A stretch of DNA of 64,000 bases from Bacillus_BU sp051233475 (GTDB lineage: Bacteria > Bacillota > Bacilli > Bacillales > Cytobacillaceae). Under the pieces are notes generated by a model. It was not told the origin of the DNA. It saw only the letters and a program-made list of their open reading frames with translations, and ran no database searches. This document shows positions 33,713-42,103 of the stretch, piece by piece. Position numbers and translations under genes: made by a program. The stretch covers positions 1-64,000 of the forward strand of contig NZ_JBKFGH010000029.1 in assembly GCF_051233475.1 (NCBI RefSeq). The letters are read 5' to 3'. Every line of letters starts with the position of its first letter. The first letter of the stretch is position 1.

Positions 33713-33940
33713 TCAGCCTTTCTTAATCCAAAACTTTATGACGCCATTGTCTTCCTCATGCTTCAGTAATTCATGTCCGCCTGATTTCGCCCAAGCAGTC
33801 AGGTCGTTTATTGCCCCTTTGTCTGTAGTATGAATTTCTAAAACTTGACCGCTTTCGAGTTGATTCATCGCCTTCTTTGTTTTTACGATTGGCATTGGAC
33901 ATGAAAGTCCCTTTGCATCTAAAACTTCATTTACGTTCAT
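33713..33940 (-). CDS. TusA-family sulfur carrier protein
   Basis: A 75-aa TusA/SirA-like protein that carries sulfur as a persulfide. The active-site Cys is in the family's 'GLSCPMPIVKTKKAM' (Cys near residue 14). The second half has the beta-alpha-beta fold pattern ('GQVLEIHTTDKGAINDLTAWAKSGGHEL'). AGGGGAGG precedes the ATG. It is the second gene of a pair with the DsrE-like protein and probably takes up or donates sulfane sulfur with it, as in Bacillus yrkE-type persulfide detoxification operons. Confidence 0.92.
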   Translation of the reverse strand: MNVNEVLDAKGLSCPMPIVKTKKAMNQLESGQVLEIHTTDKGAINDLTAWAKSGGHELLKHEEDNGVIKFWIKKG

Positions 33941-34011
33941 TATGATTTCCTCCCCTAATTAATCGTTATCTAACTGTAATTCACAGCAACAACCATTTCC
34001 CTATTTGTATT

Positions 34012-34491
34012 TTAGATAAATAGATTTACATTGCCATCTTGTGCATCGGCTAAATAAGCTGCAACACCAGCGTATTCAATATTATCCAGTAATTCTTCTT
34101 TTTGCAGACCTAACAAATCCATCGTCATCGTACAGGCAACTAATTTCACATCTTGTTCTTGGGCCATTTCAATTAGTTGAGATAAAGGCATGGCATTATG
34201 CTTTTTCATCACTTCTTTGATCATTTTCGGACCAAAACCAGCAAAATTCATTTTTGAAAGCCCCATTTTTTCTGCACCGCTTGGCATCATTTTGCCAAAC
34301 ATTTTTTCAAGGAAGCCTTTTTTCACAGAGATGTTTTCATCTTTACGTAAGGCATTTAATCCCCAAAAGGTGTGGAAAATTGTAACCTCATGGTCATAAG
34401 CAGCTGCTCCATTAGCAATAATGTATGCAGCCATCGCCTTATCATAATCGCCACTAAATAATACAATGGTTGTCTTTTTCGTTTCAGTCAT
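34012..34491 (-). CDS. DsrE/DsrF-like sulfur-relay protein (DsrE2 type)
   Basis: A 159-aa protein of the DsrE/DrsE-like family (YrkE-like). 'TTIVLFSGDYDKAMAAYIIANGAAA' region gives the first beta-alpha unit, and 'KLVACTMTMDLLGLQKEEL' supplies the conserved Cys expected to carry sulfur. The Met-rich insert 'KMFGKMMPSGAEKMGLSKMNFAGFG' region is typical of this branch. AGGAGG precedes the ATG. It is first in the operon with tusA, behind a promoter overlapped by a CsoR/CstR-type operator, which suggests induction by polysulfides (inference). Confidence 0.9.
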   Translation of the reverse strand: MTETKKTTIVLFSGDYDKAMAAYIIANGAAAYDHEVTIFHTFWGLNALRKDENISVKKGFLEKMFGKMMPSGAEKMGLSKMNFAGFGPKMIKEVMKKHNAMPLSQLIEMAQEQDVKLVACTMTMDLLGLQKEELLDNIEYAGVAAYLADAQDGNVNLFI

Positions 34492-34516
34492 AATGTCCTC
34501 CTCGTAGTTAGCAAAA

Positions 34517-34532
34517 ATACTTGTATGGGTAT
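34517..34532. promoter_or_regulatory. Second, degenerate CstR/CsoR-like half site
   Basis: ATACTTGTATGGGTAT keeps the right half GGGTAT and the outer ATAC of the left half. It is 25 bp before the dsrE-like start codon. Confidence 0.35.
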
Positions 34533-34570
34533 TTTAAAAAATAAAATTTTTTAAATCACTTTATGAATTT

Positions 34571-34594
34571 TATATTACCCCTATGGGTATATTA
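34571..34594. promoter_or_regulatory. CstR/CsoR-family operator candidate over the dsrE promoter
   Basis: The near-perfect palindrome TATATTACCCCTATGGGTAT-ATTA has the ATACCC...GGGTAT character of CsoR/CstR sites. It overlaps the -10 box at 34589-34594, so binding would block transcription. No csoR/cstR gene lies in the window. Confidence 0.65.
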
Positions 34595-34617
34595 CTAAAA
34601 CATTAATGGGAAGTCAA
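34589..34617 (-). promoter_or_regulatory. Promoter of the dsrE-tusA operon
   Basis: Minus-strand TTGACT (34612-34617) and TAATAT (34589-34594) with exactly 17 bp between. Confidence 0.75.
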
Positions 34618-34625
34618 CACTTATA

Positions 34626-34661
34626 TAAAAAGCCACTCTCAATTTATTATAGAAAGTGGCC
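34626..34661 (-). terminator. Terminator of the beta-propeller gene
   Basis: GGCCACTTTC-loop-GAGAGTGGC pairing (6-8 bp) with a T5 run on the minus strand. Confidence 0.8.
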
Positions 34662-34689
34662 ATAAATCAAACTAAATTTGTACTGGTAA

Positions 34690-36870
34690 TTATTTTTTTA
34701 ATGAAAGTTCGCTGATTTGCTCGGATGATTTTAGATTATGAGCACTGATTTTAGAGTCGGATAATGCATACAGCGTATCACCGATATAAACGAGACGCTG
34801 AATGCTATTTTCCCAGGATTCATATGGTTGGACCGTCGTTGTTTCATGGGTGATTTTTGATTTCAGGGTAAAGCCTTTGTCAGGGTCTAGATTGTAAACA
34901 TATGCTCCCTGGAATTCAAACAATTGTCCCCATTCATCATTAGGGTCGCTCTGGTAAACGGCAATTGGAAAAGCGAATAGATTTGTATTCTTATTAAACA
35001 GGAGTGCTTTATGGTCATAGTTTAAAGGTGAGTAAGTCCCTCTACCACCGATGAATTCAGTAAATTTTTCTTTTGGATTGGTCATATCGCTGACATCAAA
35101 CATGGTGATCTTCACACCATTCGTTAATATTCGAGGTTCCCCATTCGCTCCTTTTTCATCTATTACCTTCGTATCCTGCCCAAAGCCAATAATATGGTTC
35201 TCATCATACGGGTGCAGGTAATTGCTGAAGCCGGGAATTTTCAATTCACCAAGTACCTTAGGCTGAGACGGCTCGCTTGCATCAATCACAAACAATGGAT
35301 CGGTCTGCTTGAAGGTTACCATATAAATACGATCACCCAGGAAACGTGCAGAGTAGATCTTCTCCCCCTTGGCTAATTCCTTTAATTCCCCAACCTGCTT
35401 AAGATTTTCGTCAAAGATAAAAAGCTGGTTGGTCGAAGGCTGCCTCGAATCCCATGGAAAGCCCTTCGTTGTGACTAAGCGAAAATACCCTTCATGTTCG
35501 TCCATTGAAAATTGATTTAATATCGTTCCTTCGATTTCAGTTGAACTATGGAAGTTTACTTCTAAACCGTTAACGGAAAATTTATATATATTTGTATCCG
35601 GAGCCGTCATTTCACTAATGTCGGCAGCTAGCGGCTGAATAAATTGATTGGGAACAGCTAAGTATAAATTTTTCTTTGACATATAGAGCTGGCTTCCGCT
35701 GCCAAGATAGGTGGTGATCTTGGCTTCTTGGTTAGGTTGTTCAAGGTCAAATGCGGCAATCATCGTGTAATTCGATTCCTTCGAATCCGGGAAGTATTGG
35801 ATTTCCTTATAATTAACAAGCTTTGTTTCGGAACTAACTGCAGAGTCAGAGTATTTAGGTCGGATGTCGATGTCTTTATTTTTTTCAAGGATCCAGAAAT
35901 CAGGATAGTGATTTGTCACAAGGTAGACGAGGCCATCTATTTTTCTTGATGACACATAGGCTCCTTCCAAGCTGATTTCACGGACCTTTTCAGGCTTGGA
36001 TGGATTTTTAACATTATAAACGATTGCTTTAGTAGATTGATACATTGGGGCGATTTTGATAGTAGCTGCCGATTGGTTTAGCTGCTGGTCGTAATGTTGG
36101 TAGCTTGAACCAATCACTAATAATTGGTCTTTATGCAGAAAAAGCTGTAATGGTGAAAATGCTTCGTCATAGGAAATCGTTGCAAGGCGCTGCATCTCCT
36201 GTGCTGGTACTGCTTTGATAACCTCTACTTTATTACTGCTTGCCATATAAATGAGGTTCCCGTCCGTTTTGACAATGTCCGCTTCATCAACACCCTGAAC
36301 TTGAACATTGGTTTCCGAATGGTCCTGTTTTGCCGCAGAATCAGATTTAGCCAAATCACTGCTCTTGGATTCGCTTGAATTTTCACTAAATCCAAACAAG
36401 GAGGTTTTTTGTTTTTGTTCGTCCATTATTTTAAGGAAATAGTTATTTAGCTCTGTTTTTGATCCAACTACAGGTAATGTTTCTTTTACTAAAAAGCTGA
36501 TTTTCTTTGATGAAATTAGGCTTCTTCCAAGGGTAGACTTGATTCCTTTTTCAATATGCAATGTATAGGCGGACTTTTTAAACGCATAGCCATTTTCAGG
36601 GGGAGTGAGATAAATAGTTTTTTGATCATCACTAAGGAATAATTCGTTTGTTAATTTCTTTCCTTTATCATTGGTCACATAAATCAAATTAGAGTTGACG
36701 CTGCTTTTATGTATCTTTTCTGAGAAATGAATCTTCCACACTTTGTTTGCTAAGACAATTTGTTGCTCATTGTCCCTCCATTCATTTTCAATTTTTAGTT
36801 CAGTTTTATAAAAAAAGAGAATGAAGACTGCCACGCATAATGATCCGAACATTACCCAAATTTTTCTCAC
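34690..36870 (-). CDS. Membrane-anchored beta-propeller protein (PF09826 type)
   Basis: A 726-aa extracellular protein anchored by an N-terminal span (residues 5-21). Residues about 25-130 look like an SbsA/Ig-like domain ('IHFSEKIHKSSVNSNLIYV', 'YTLHIEKGIKSTLGR'). From about 180 onward is a C-terminal beta-propeller distantly like WD40. It opens with the diagnostic 'QVQGVDEADIVKTDGNLIYMAS' region and contains repeats such as 'GDRIYMVTFKQTDPLFVIDASEPSQPKVLGEL'. The start is GTG with AAAGGAGGG upstream. The family has no assigned activity. It is monocistronic, with a terminator behind it. Confidence 0.88.
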   Translation of the reverse strand: MRKIWVMFGSLCVAVFILFFYKTELKIENEWRDNEQQIVLANKVWKIHFSEKIHKSSVNSNLIYVTNDKGKKLTNELFLSDDQKTIYLTPPENGYAFKKSAYTLHIEKGIKSTLGRSLISSKKISFLVKETLPVVGSKTELNNYFLKIMDEQKQKTSLFGFSENSSESKSSDLAKSDSAAKQDHSETNVQVQGVDEADIVKTDGNLIYMASSNKVEVIKAVPAQEMQRLATISYDEAFSPLQLFLHKDQLLVIGSSYQHYDQQLNQSAATIKIAPMYQSTKAIVYNVKNPSKPEKVREISLEGAYVSSRKIDGLVYLVTNHYPDFWILEKNKDIDIRPKYSDSAVSSETKLVNYKEIQYFPDSKESNYTMIAAFDLEQPNQEAKITTYLGSGSQLYMSKKNLYLAVPNQFIQPLAADISEMTAPDTNIYKFSVNGLEVNFHSSTEIEGTILNQFSMDEHEGYFRLVTTKGFPWDSRQPSTNQLFIFDENLKQVGELKELAKGEKIYSARFLGDRIYMVTFKQTDPLFVIDASEPSQPKVLGELKIPGFSNYLHPYDENHIIGFGQDTKVIDEKGANGEPRILTNGVKITMFDVSDMTNPKEKFTEFIGGRGTYSPLNYDHKALLFNKNTNLFAFPIAVYQSDPNDEWGQLFEFQGAYVYNLDPDKGFTLKSKITHETTTVQPYESWENSIQRLVYIGDTLYALSDSKISAHNLKSSEQISELSLKK

Positions 36871-36939
36871 TTAAATCCCTCCTTTACTTATTAGACGGAC
36901 AAATTCGCGTAAGGGTTCACATGAATCAATATTTTTTTT

Positions 36940-37128
36940 AAGTCTGTGATAAATTTGTCTGTTGATTTTCGCTCCAGGTGCTCGCGCACCTTAGGGGGAG
37001 TCCGGGAGCCTCCTCGGCGCCATAGCGCCTGTGGGGTCTCCCGTGACACCTTCTCCCGCAGGAGTCTCACACCTTCCACTCCAATCAACAGACTGTTCAA
37101 ATATCAACAGTGTACTTTAACACAGCCT
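36940..37128 (+). repeat. MITE-like GC-rich element, copy 3
   Basis: A 189-bp element with a decayed left terminal repeat (AGTCTGTGATAAA) and an intact right one (TTTAACACAGCCT), in the same orientation as copies 1 and 4. It fills most of the 378-bp gap between the beta-propeller gene and ykuK. No gene or transposase is inside. Confidence 0.85.
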
Positions 37129-37248
37129 TTTTAAAAATGCTTTTTTTCTCAATCTTGTCTTCTCCGCACGATTGGAGGACTTATCCCATAATATATGAAT
37201 AAGATGATATAAAAGAAATTTTTGGAAGGGAAGCTGTGGTGCTAGCGT

Positions 37249-37785
37249 ATGGTAAAAAATGAACAAGACACTGTTTCTTTTCAAAACCTTACGGAAAATG
37301 GAATGACTTTTGAACACGTGTTTGAACGGATCAGCATGTTTATGAAAGCAGAGCCTAGCGGAAACTTCCGGTTAATGGTCGGGACCGACTCTCAAGTCCA
37401 TAAGACAAAAACCGTGTTTATAACCGGAATCGTGATTCAAAATGAAGGGAAAGGCGTATGGGCCTGTATACGAAAGATCACTCTGCCCAGGAAAATGACT
37501 CAATTACATGAGCGAATATCATTAGAATTATCGTTAACAGAAGAAATTGTCTCCCTGTTTGATTCTAGCAGAAAGGAAAAACTCATCAATATCGTCTTGC
37601 CACACGTGTACAATGGAGCCACGTTTATAATGGAAGGTCATATTGATATTGGGGCAGGTAACAGGAATAAGACTAGTGCTTTTGTGAAGGAAATGGTGAC
37701 CAGGATAGAATCAATGGGAGTGGAACCGAAAATAAAACCAGATGCATTTGTTGCATCCAGTTATGCAAATCGGTATACGAGATAG
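37249..37785 (+). CDS. ykuK: YkuK-like ribonuclease-H-like protein (DUF458)
   Basis: A 178-aa cytoplasmic protein of the YkuK/DUF458 family, with an RNase H-like fold predicted for the family. Motifs seen are 'FRLMVGTDSQVHKTKTVFITGIV' region (residues 41-63, first strand with an acidic residue), 'LHERISLELSLTEEIVSLF' and 'EGHIDIGAGNRNKTSAFVKEMV'. The C-terminal 'IKPDAFVASSYANRYTR' is typical. An in-frame stop lies 6 nt upstream of the chosen ATG. The ribosome binding site (GGAAGGG) is unusually far away (18 nt), so translation may be weak. B. subtilis ykuK is a general stress gene. Function unknown. Confidence 0.88.
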   Translation: MVKNEQDTVSFQNLTENGMTFEHVFERISMFMKAEPSGNFRLMVGTDSQVHKTKTVFITGIVIQNEGKGVWACIRKITLPRKMTQLHERISLELSLTEEIVSLFDSSRKEKLINIVLPHVYNGATFIMEGHIDIGAGNRNKTSAFVKEMVTRIESMGVEPKIKPDAFVASSYANRYTR

Positions 37786-37792
37786 TGTTTTG

Positions 37793-39169
37793 TTAAGCAA
37801 TCCCATCCTGGTGGATTCGGGCACCGGCAAAACTTTTTCTTTGAATGATAATAAGTCTGATGGATAAGGCAATCCCTACTGCAAGCAGTCCTATAGTTAA
37901 GCCAATCCAATATCCGACTGCCCCTAGTTCGGTTGAATGGGCCAATAAATATCCTACTGGCAGACAAATAAACCAATAAGCAACAAGCGTCATCAGAAAA
38001 GAAACAACGACATCCTTATAGCCTCTTAAGGCACCAAGAGCAGTTGCTTGAAGGGCATCAGAAATCATAAACACTAGTGCATAGATTAAAAATTGCGCGG
38101 TAACATGGATGACTGCCTGGTCATTAGAATATAAACCCGCCACTTGATAACGGAAAAGGACAACCAGTAAGCCCGCAACTGCGGCAATGATCAGCGAAAT
38201 GTATATTCCGAGCCAACTGTATATTTTAGCATCTTTCATACGCCCCGCACCGATTTCGAATCCAACCAGAACAGTCTGTGCCATGGAAATGCTAAGTGGA
38301 ATCATATAAAGAAAGGCTACAATATTGATAGCAGCTTGATAGGCTGCGATGGTGGTAATATTAAATTTACTAATGAGCACCGTCACAACAGCAAATATGG
38401 TTGTTTCAAAAAAAATGGCAAGTCCCATCGGTACCCCAATTTTTAAGATTTCACTGCACTCTTTTATCGAAAAATATTTAAGGCTTGCAAACAATTTGTA
38501 TTCAGAGAATGGCTTTTGCGTTTTGATCAAGATCCCCATCGCTGCCGCAAGCAGCCAATACGTAATCGAAGTGGCATAACCTGCTCCAGCCCCACCAAGC
38601 TCCGGAAAGCCCCAATTGCCAAAAATCAATACATAATTAAGCAGGAAATTTATCGGCAATGACAACAGGAGAATGATCATCACAACTCGCGTTTTTCCTA
38701 AAGCGTAGATGAATGACCTTAACACATTGTATAGAAAAAGCGGAATGATTCCGTAAGCCAGCCCAACAATAAAATGGTGGGCAGTAACCTGTACATCTCC
38801 CGGTACATTCATCATTGTTAAAATGGGATTTAGAAAGATTGAGCCAAGGATGATAACTAATAGGCCAAGAAAAATGGAAATATAGATTCCATGTGCCACG
38901 ACGGATGAAACTTCCTTTTTCTTTTTTTCGCCAAAGCGTTGGGCAGCAATAGGCGATACAGCAAACAGAATCCCAGTTAAGCCTGTAAAGATTGGATTCC
39001 ATATCGAGGAACCGATGGCGACTCCAGCCAGTTGTGATGGATCGTATTTTCCTGACATGACGATATTAAAGAATACCATTGTATACATTCCGAGCTGGGT
39101 AATTAGAATAGGGATTAGCAAGTACAGTATTTGCTTGATTTTTTCTCGCAAAGTGAATGTTTGATTCAT
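37793..39169 (-). CDS. MATE-family multidrug efflux protein (NorM-like)
   Basis: A 458-aa membrane exporter with twelve predicted spans in two homologous halves. It fits the NorM branch of the MATE family, which exports cationic drugs in exchange for Na+ or H+. 'LIPILITQLGMYTMVFFNIVMSG' begins helix 1, and 'SAIAAQRFGEKK'-like 'SPIAAQRFGEKKKKEV' follows helix 2. GGAG lies 9 nt before the ATG. It is convergent with ykuK, only 7 bp apart. No linked regulator was seen. Confidence 0.9.
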   Translation of the reverse strand: MNQTFTLREKIKQILYLLIPILITQLGMYTMVFFNIVMSGKYDPSQLAGVAIGSSIWNPIFTGLTGILFAVSPIAAQRFGEKKKKEVSSVVAHGIYISIFLGLLVIILGSIFLNPILTMMNVPGDVQVTAHHFIVGLAYGIIPLFLYNVLRSFIYALGKTRVVMIILLLSLPINFLLNYVLIFGNWGFPELGGAGAGYATSITYWLLAAAMGILIKTQKPFSEYKLFASLKYFSIKECSEILKIGVPMGLAIFFETTIFAVVTVLISKFNITTIAAYQAAINIVAFLYMIPLSISMAQTVLVGFEIGAGRMKDAKIYSWLGIYISLIIAAVAGLLVVLFRYQVAGLYSNDQAVIHVTAQFLIYALVFMISDALQATALGALRGYKDVVVSFLMTLVAYWFICLPVGYLLAHSTELGAVGYWIGLTIGLLAVGIALSIRLIIIQRKSFAGARIHQDGIA

Positions 39170-39302
39170 GATTTGAATCTCCTTACCAAAAAATAACTTT
39201 ATCGCAAAAACAATTATATTCTATTATCGACTATTTACAAATCGATTCTATGAAAATGACTTAAAATGCTCAATGTTGTTTGAAGCTGCGTCCCTTCTCC
39301 AC

Positions 39303-39349
39303 AAAAAAAGGAGAGCGGAAACCATCCTGGATGATGTCCGCTCTCCTTT
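39303..39349 (-). terminator. Terminator of the DHA2 exporter gene
   Basis: A perfect 13-bp stem AAAGGAGAGCGGA/TCCGCTCTCCTTT with an 18-nt loop and T7 on the minus strand. Confidence 0.92.
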
Positions 39350-39403
39350 ACTTCATAATTATTTATAGCTGCTGAACGTAACCTGTGAAGGAACAGCCTG
39401 CCC

Positions 39404-40948
39404 TTAGTTATTTTCTGCTAGTTTTGGTTCAAGCTTTTCAGCAGATTTTTTTGTTATAATGTCCTCTGCTTGTTTTGCCCTTTTGATGAAGAAGGCAAGA
39501 ACTAGGGCAATCACAGCAATAAACACCGAAACAAAGAATGCATCATTAATCCCTTCAAGCATTGCTTTCATGGCAATTTGTTCTTTCATTTGAGCAAGTA
39601 CTTCAGGTGAAGGCTGCATTGCTGCTGCTCCTGCCGGTGCATTGCTCATCATATCTTTAGCTATTTCTTTCGCATGTGTTTCAGCACGATTAGACATGAT
39701 CGTTACCAATAATGCGGTACCGATAGCACCGGAAACCTGGGACATGGTATTATTCATCGCAGTTCCATGCGGATAGAAACGGGCTGGTAATTGGTTTAAG
39801 CCATTTGTCGTCACCGGCATATTTACCATGGACATCCCAAACATCCGAACAGAATAAAGAATGATTAAGTGCATGTATGTTGTTTCTACTGTTAACTTAC
39901 TGAAATAATAGCTTGTTATTGCTGTAATCGCTAAGCCAATAATCGCTAGCACACGACCGCCAAATTTATCAAATAGTTTCCCGGTAATCGGCATCATGAT
40001 TGCCATCAAGATGGCTCCAGGGAGCATCATTAAACCGGCATCAAGTGGGGAAATTCCGCGAATTGTTTGAACGTAAATAGGTGTCAAAATCATTCCTGAA
40101 AACATCGCCATGGTGACGAACATAGATATCACAGATGACAAAGCAAACATTGGGTATTTATAAATTCTAAAGTTAAGCATTGGCTTCTCTTGTTTTAATT
40201 GGCGCAAAATAAACCAAACTAAAGAGATAACACCGACAATTAATGTCCCATATACCACTGGGCTATCCCAGCCTTCCTTACCTGCTGAACTAAATCCATA
40301 CAGGATACCGCCAAAACCTATGCTCGATAAAAGAACAGAAAATAAGTCCAGAGAAATATTTACCTTTTCTTTTTTATCTTTTAATAAGAAAAAAGCAACC
40401 AAAAGAATCGCAAAAGAAATAGGCGAAATAAAGTGGAATAACATTCTCCAGTCATAATGTTCAATAATCCAGCCGGATAAAGTTGGACCAATTGCTGGTG
40501 CAAACATCAACACTAGACCAAATACTCCCATTGCTGTTCCCCTTTTTTCAATAGGGAAACTTGTCAGCATTACGTTCATCAACAGCGGCATCATAATCGC
40601 TGAAGCAGACGCTTGAAGCATTCGCCCTGTTAATAAAATAGGAAATGTATGAGCAATACCAGCAATCAACGTGCCGATTGTAAATAAGCCCATTGCAACT
40701 AAAAATAAATGACGCACTGAATATTTCTGTATTAAAAAGGCTGTAGTTGGAATTAAGATTCCGTTAACCAGCATAAAGCCCGTTGTTAACCATTGAACGG
40801 TTGCTGGTTCAATTTTTAAATCAGTCATAATTGACGGCAGTGCAATATTTAATAATGTATTATTTAAAAATGCAATAAAAGCTCCAATCATCAAAACAGA
40901 AATGATTCCGTATGGTGGACGATCAGTCTTTGTTTCTTTGTGATCCAT
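39404..40948 (-). CDS. MFS multidrug exporter, DHA2 (EmrB/QacA) family
   Basis: A 514-aa proton-driven exporter with 14 predicted spans. Motif A-like 'GKLFDKFGGRVLAI' lies near the middle, and 'LNNTLLNIALPSIMTDL' in helix 1 and 'GPTLSGWIIEHYDWRMLFHFISP' (antiporter motif C region) are family marks. AGGAGG precedes the ATG. It is divergent from a TetR-family gene, with a perfect operator-like inverted repeat between them. Substrate unknown; lipophilic drugs or cell-made metabolites are likely. Confidence 0.93.
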   Translation of the reverse strand: MDHKETKTDRPPYGIISVLMIGAFIAFLNNTLLNIALPSIMTDLKIEPATVQWLTTGFMLVNGILIPTTAFLIQKYSVRHLFLVAMGLFTIGTLIAGIAHTFPILLTGRMLQASASAIMMPLLMNVMLTSFPIEKRGTAMGVFGLVLMFAPAIGPTLSGWIIEHYDWRMLFHFISPISFAILLVAFFLLKDKKEKVNISLDLFSVLLSSIGFGGILYGFSSAGKEGWDSPVVYGTLIVGVISLVWFILRQLKQEKPMLNFRIYKYPMFALSSVISMFVTMAMFSGMILTPIYVQTIRGISPLDAGLMMLPGAILMAIMMPITGKLFDKFGGRVLAIIGLAITAITSYYFSKLTVETTYMHLIILYSVRMFGMSMVNMPVTTNGLNQLPARFYPHGTAMNNTMSQVSGAIGTALLVTIMSNRAETHAKEIAKDMMSNAPAGAAAMQPSPEVLAQMKEQIAMKAMLEGINDAFFVSVFIAVIALVLAFFIKRAKQAEDIITKKSAEKLEPKLAENN

Positions 40949-40980
40949 TGTAATCCTCCTAGACGTTTAGTTCATAATTT

Positions 40981-40995
40981 TGAACCCTCGGTTCA
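40981..40995. promoter_or_regulatory. Operator between exporter and TetR gene
   Basis: The perfect inverted repeat TGAACC-CTC-GGTTCA lies 33 bp before the exporter start. Further TTGAA/GTTCA words occur at 41020-41043. It is the probable binding site of the divergent TetR regulator. Confidence 0.7.
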
Positions 40996-41132
40996 GCTAG
41001 ATTTATATCATATACCATGAGTTCAAATAATGCAATTCAAAAATTCCTTTTATTTTCTGGGTTTGAATTATCCAAAAATATACTGTATTATGATTTTTAT
41101 ACTAGTAGTCCAAAAAGATAACAGGTGATGAA

Positions 41133-42035
41133 ATGAACGACAGGAAACAGCATGTCATAAAAACAGCCCACCATCTCTTTATTGAAAAGGGATTTCAGAA
41201 CACTTCTATCCAGGATATTATTGAGCATAGTGGAATTTCTAAAGGAACATTTTATAACTATTTTTCTTCTAAAAATGAATTGCTAATCGCTCTTTTTAAA
41301 ATGATTTATAAAAAGCTGGAACAAGACCGGAACGAATTACTAATGGGCCAAGACCCAGCAAATATAGAGATCTTCATAAAGCAAATCGAAATGCAAATGA
41401 AAACAAACAGAGCAAATAAACTAGTTTCTCTGTTTGAAGAAGTTAACTTTTCTAATGATGTAGAATTGAAACAATTTATTAAACTTGGCAACTTAAGAAT
41501 GCTTGGCTGGCTATACTACCGGTTTATCGATCTTTTTGGGGAAGATAAAAAACCGTATTTGTTGGATTGTGCCATTATGTTTATGGGGATTCTTCAGCAT
41601 AATATAAAGTTTAATGCAATGGCTTATGATATGAATACCAGCGTTCACCATGTTGTCCGTTATAGTGTAGATCGAATCGTGAAGCTGGTTAGTGAAGTGG
41701 CCGAAACTGGAGCGCAATTAATTCCGCCGGAACTGTTAGAAAATAAATTGCCAAATTGTAAAAAACAGGACCAATCCCTTCAGCTGCGGCTAGTTTCCAT
41801 TTTATCAGCACTTAAGAAAACCGCTGCCCAATTCGACGACCAATCAAAAAGATCTGAGCTTTTGGACTTTATTCAAGATGAACTCTTGCATGTAAGGAAA
41901 CCGCGAATTTTCCTAATTGAAAGTGCGCTATCCTCGCTGAGAAACGGTCAATCAAAAGTCTGGGTAAATCAAATTGAAGAGCTTGAAAGTCTTATTGAGG
42001 ATTTCAGAAAGCAATTGAAGGACGAAATGCATTAA
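41133..42035 (+). CDS. TetR/AcrR-family transcriptional repressor
   Basis: A 300-aa TetR-type repressor. The HTH is at residues 8-55 ('TAHHLFIEKGFQNTSIQDIIEHSGISKGTFYNYFSSKNELL' region). The effector domain is unusually long (the family average is about 200 aa). The extra C-terminal 90 residues are predicted helical ('LRLVSILSALKKTAAQFDDQSKRSELLDFIQDELLHVRKPR' region) and could be an additional dimerisation or coiled-coil part. AGGTGATG precedes the ATG. It is divergent from the DHA2 exporter and almost certainly controls it. Confidence 0.92.
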   Translation: MNDRKQHVIKTAHHLFIEKGFQNTSIQDIIEHSGISKGTFYNYFSSKNELLIALFKMIYKKLEQDRNELLMGQDPANIEIFIKQIEMQMKTNRANKLVSLFEEVNFSNDVELKQFIKLGNLRMLGWLYYRFIDLFGEDKKPYLLDCAIMFMGILQHNIKFNAMAYDMNTSVHHVVRYSVDRIVKLVSEVAETGAQLIPPELLENKLPNCKKQDQSLQLRLVSILSALKKTAAQFDDQSKRSELLDFIQDELLHVRKPRIFLIESALSSLRNGQSKVWVNQIEELESLIEDFRKQLKDEMH

Positions 42036-42044
42036 ATCATAGAA

Positions 42045-42084
42045 ACAGCCGCCTCGGGACTCCTGAGGCGGCTGTTGTTTTTTT
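42045..42084 (+). terminator. Terminator of the tetR gene
   Basis: ACAGCCGCCTCGGGA and TCCTGAGGCGGCTGT (one mismatch), followed by a T7 tract. It can also serve the convergent GGDEF-EAL gene. Confidence 0.92.
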
Positions 42085-42103
42085 GCTTTATTAAAGGATT
42101 TGG

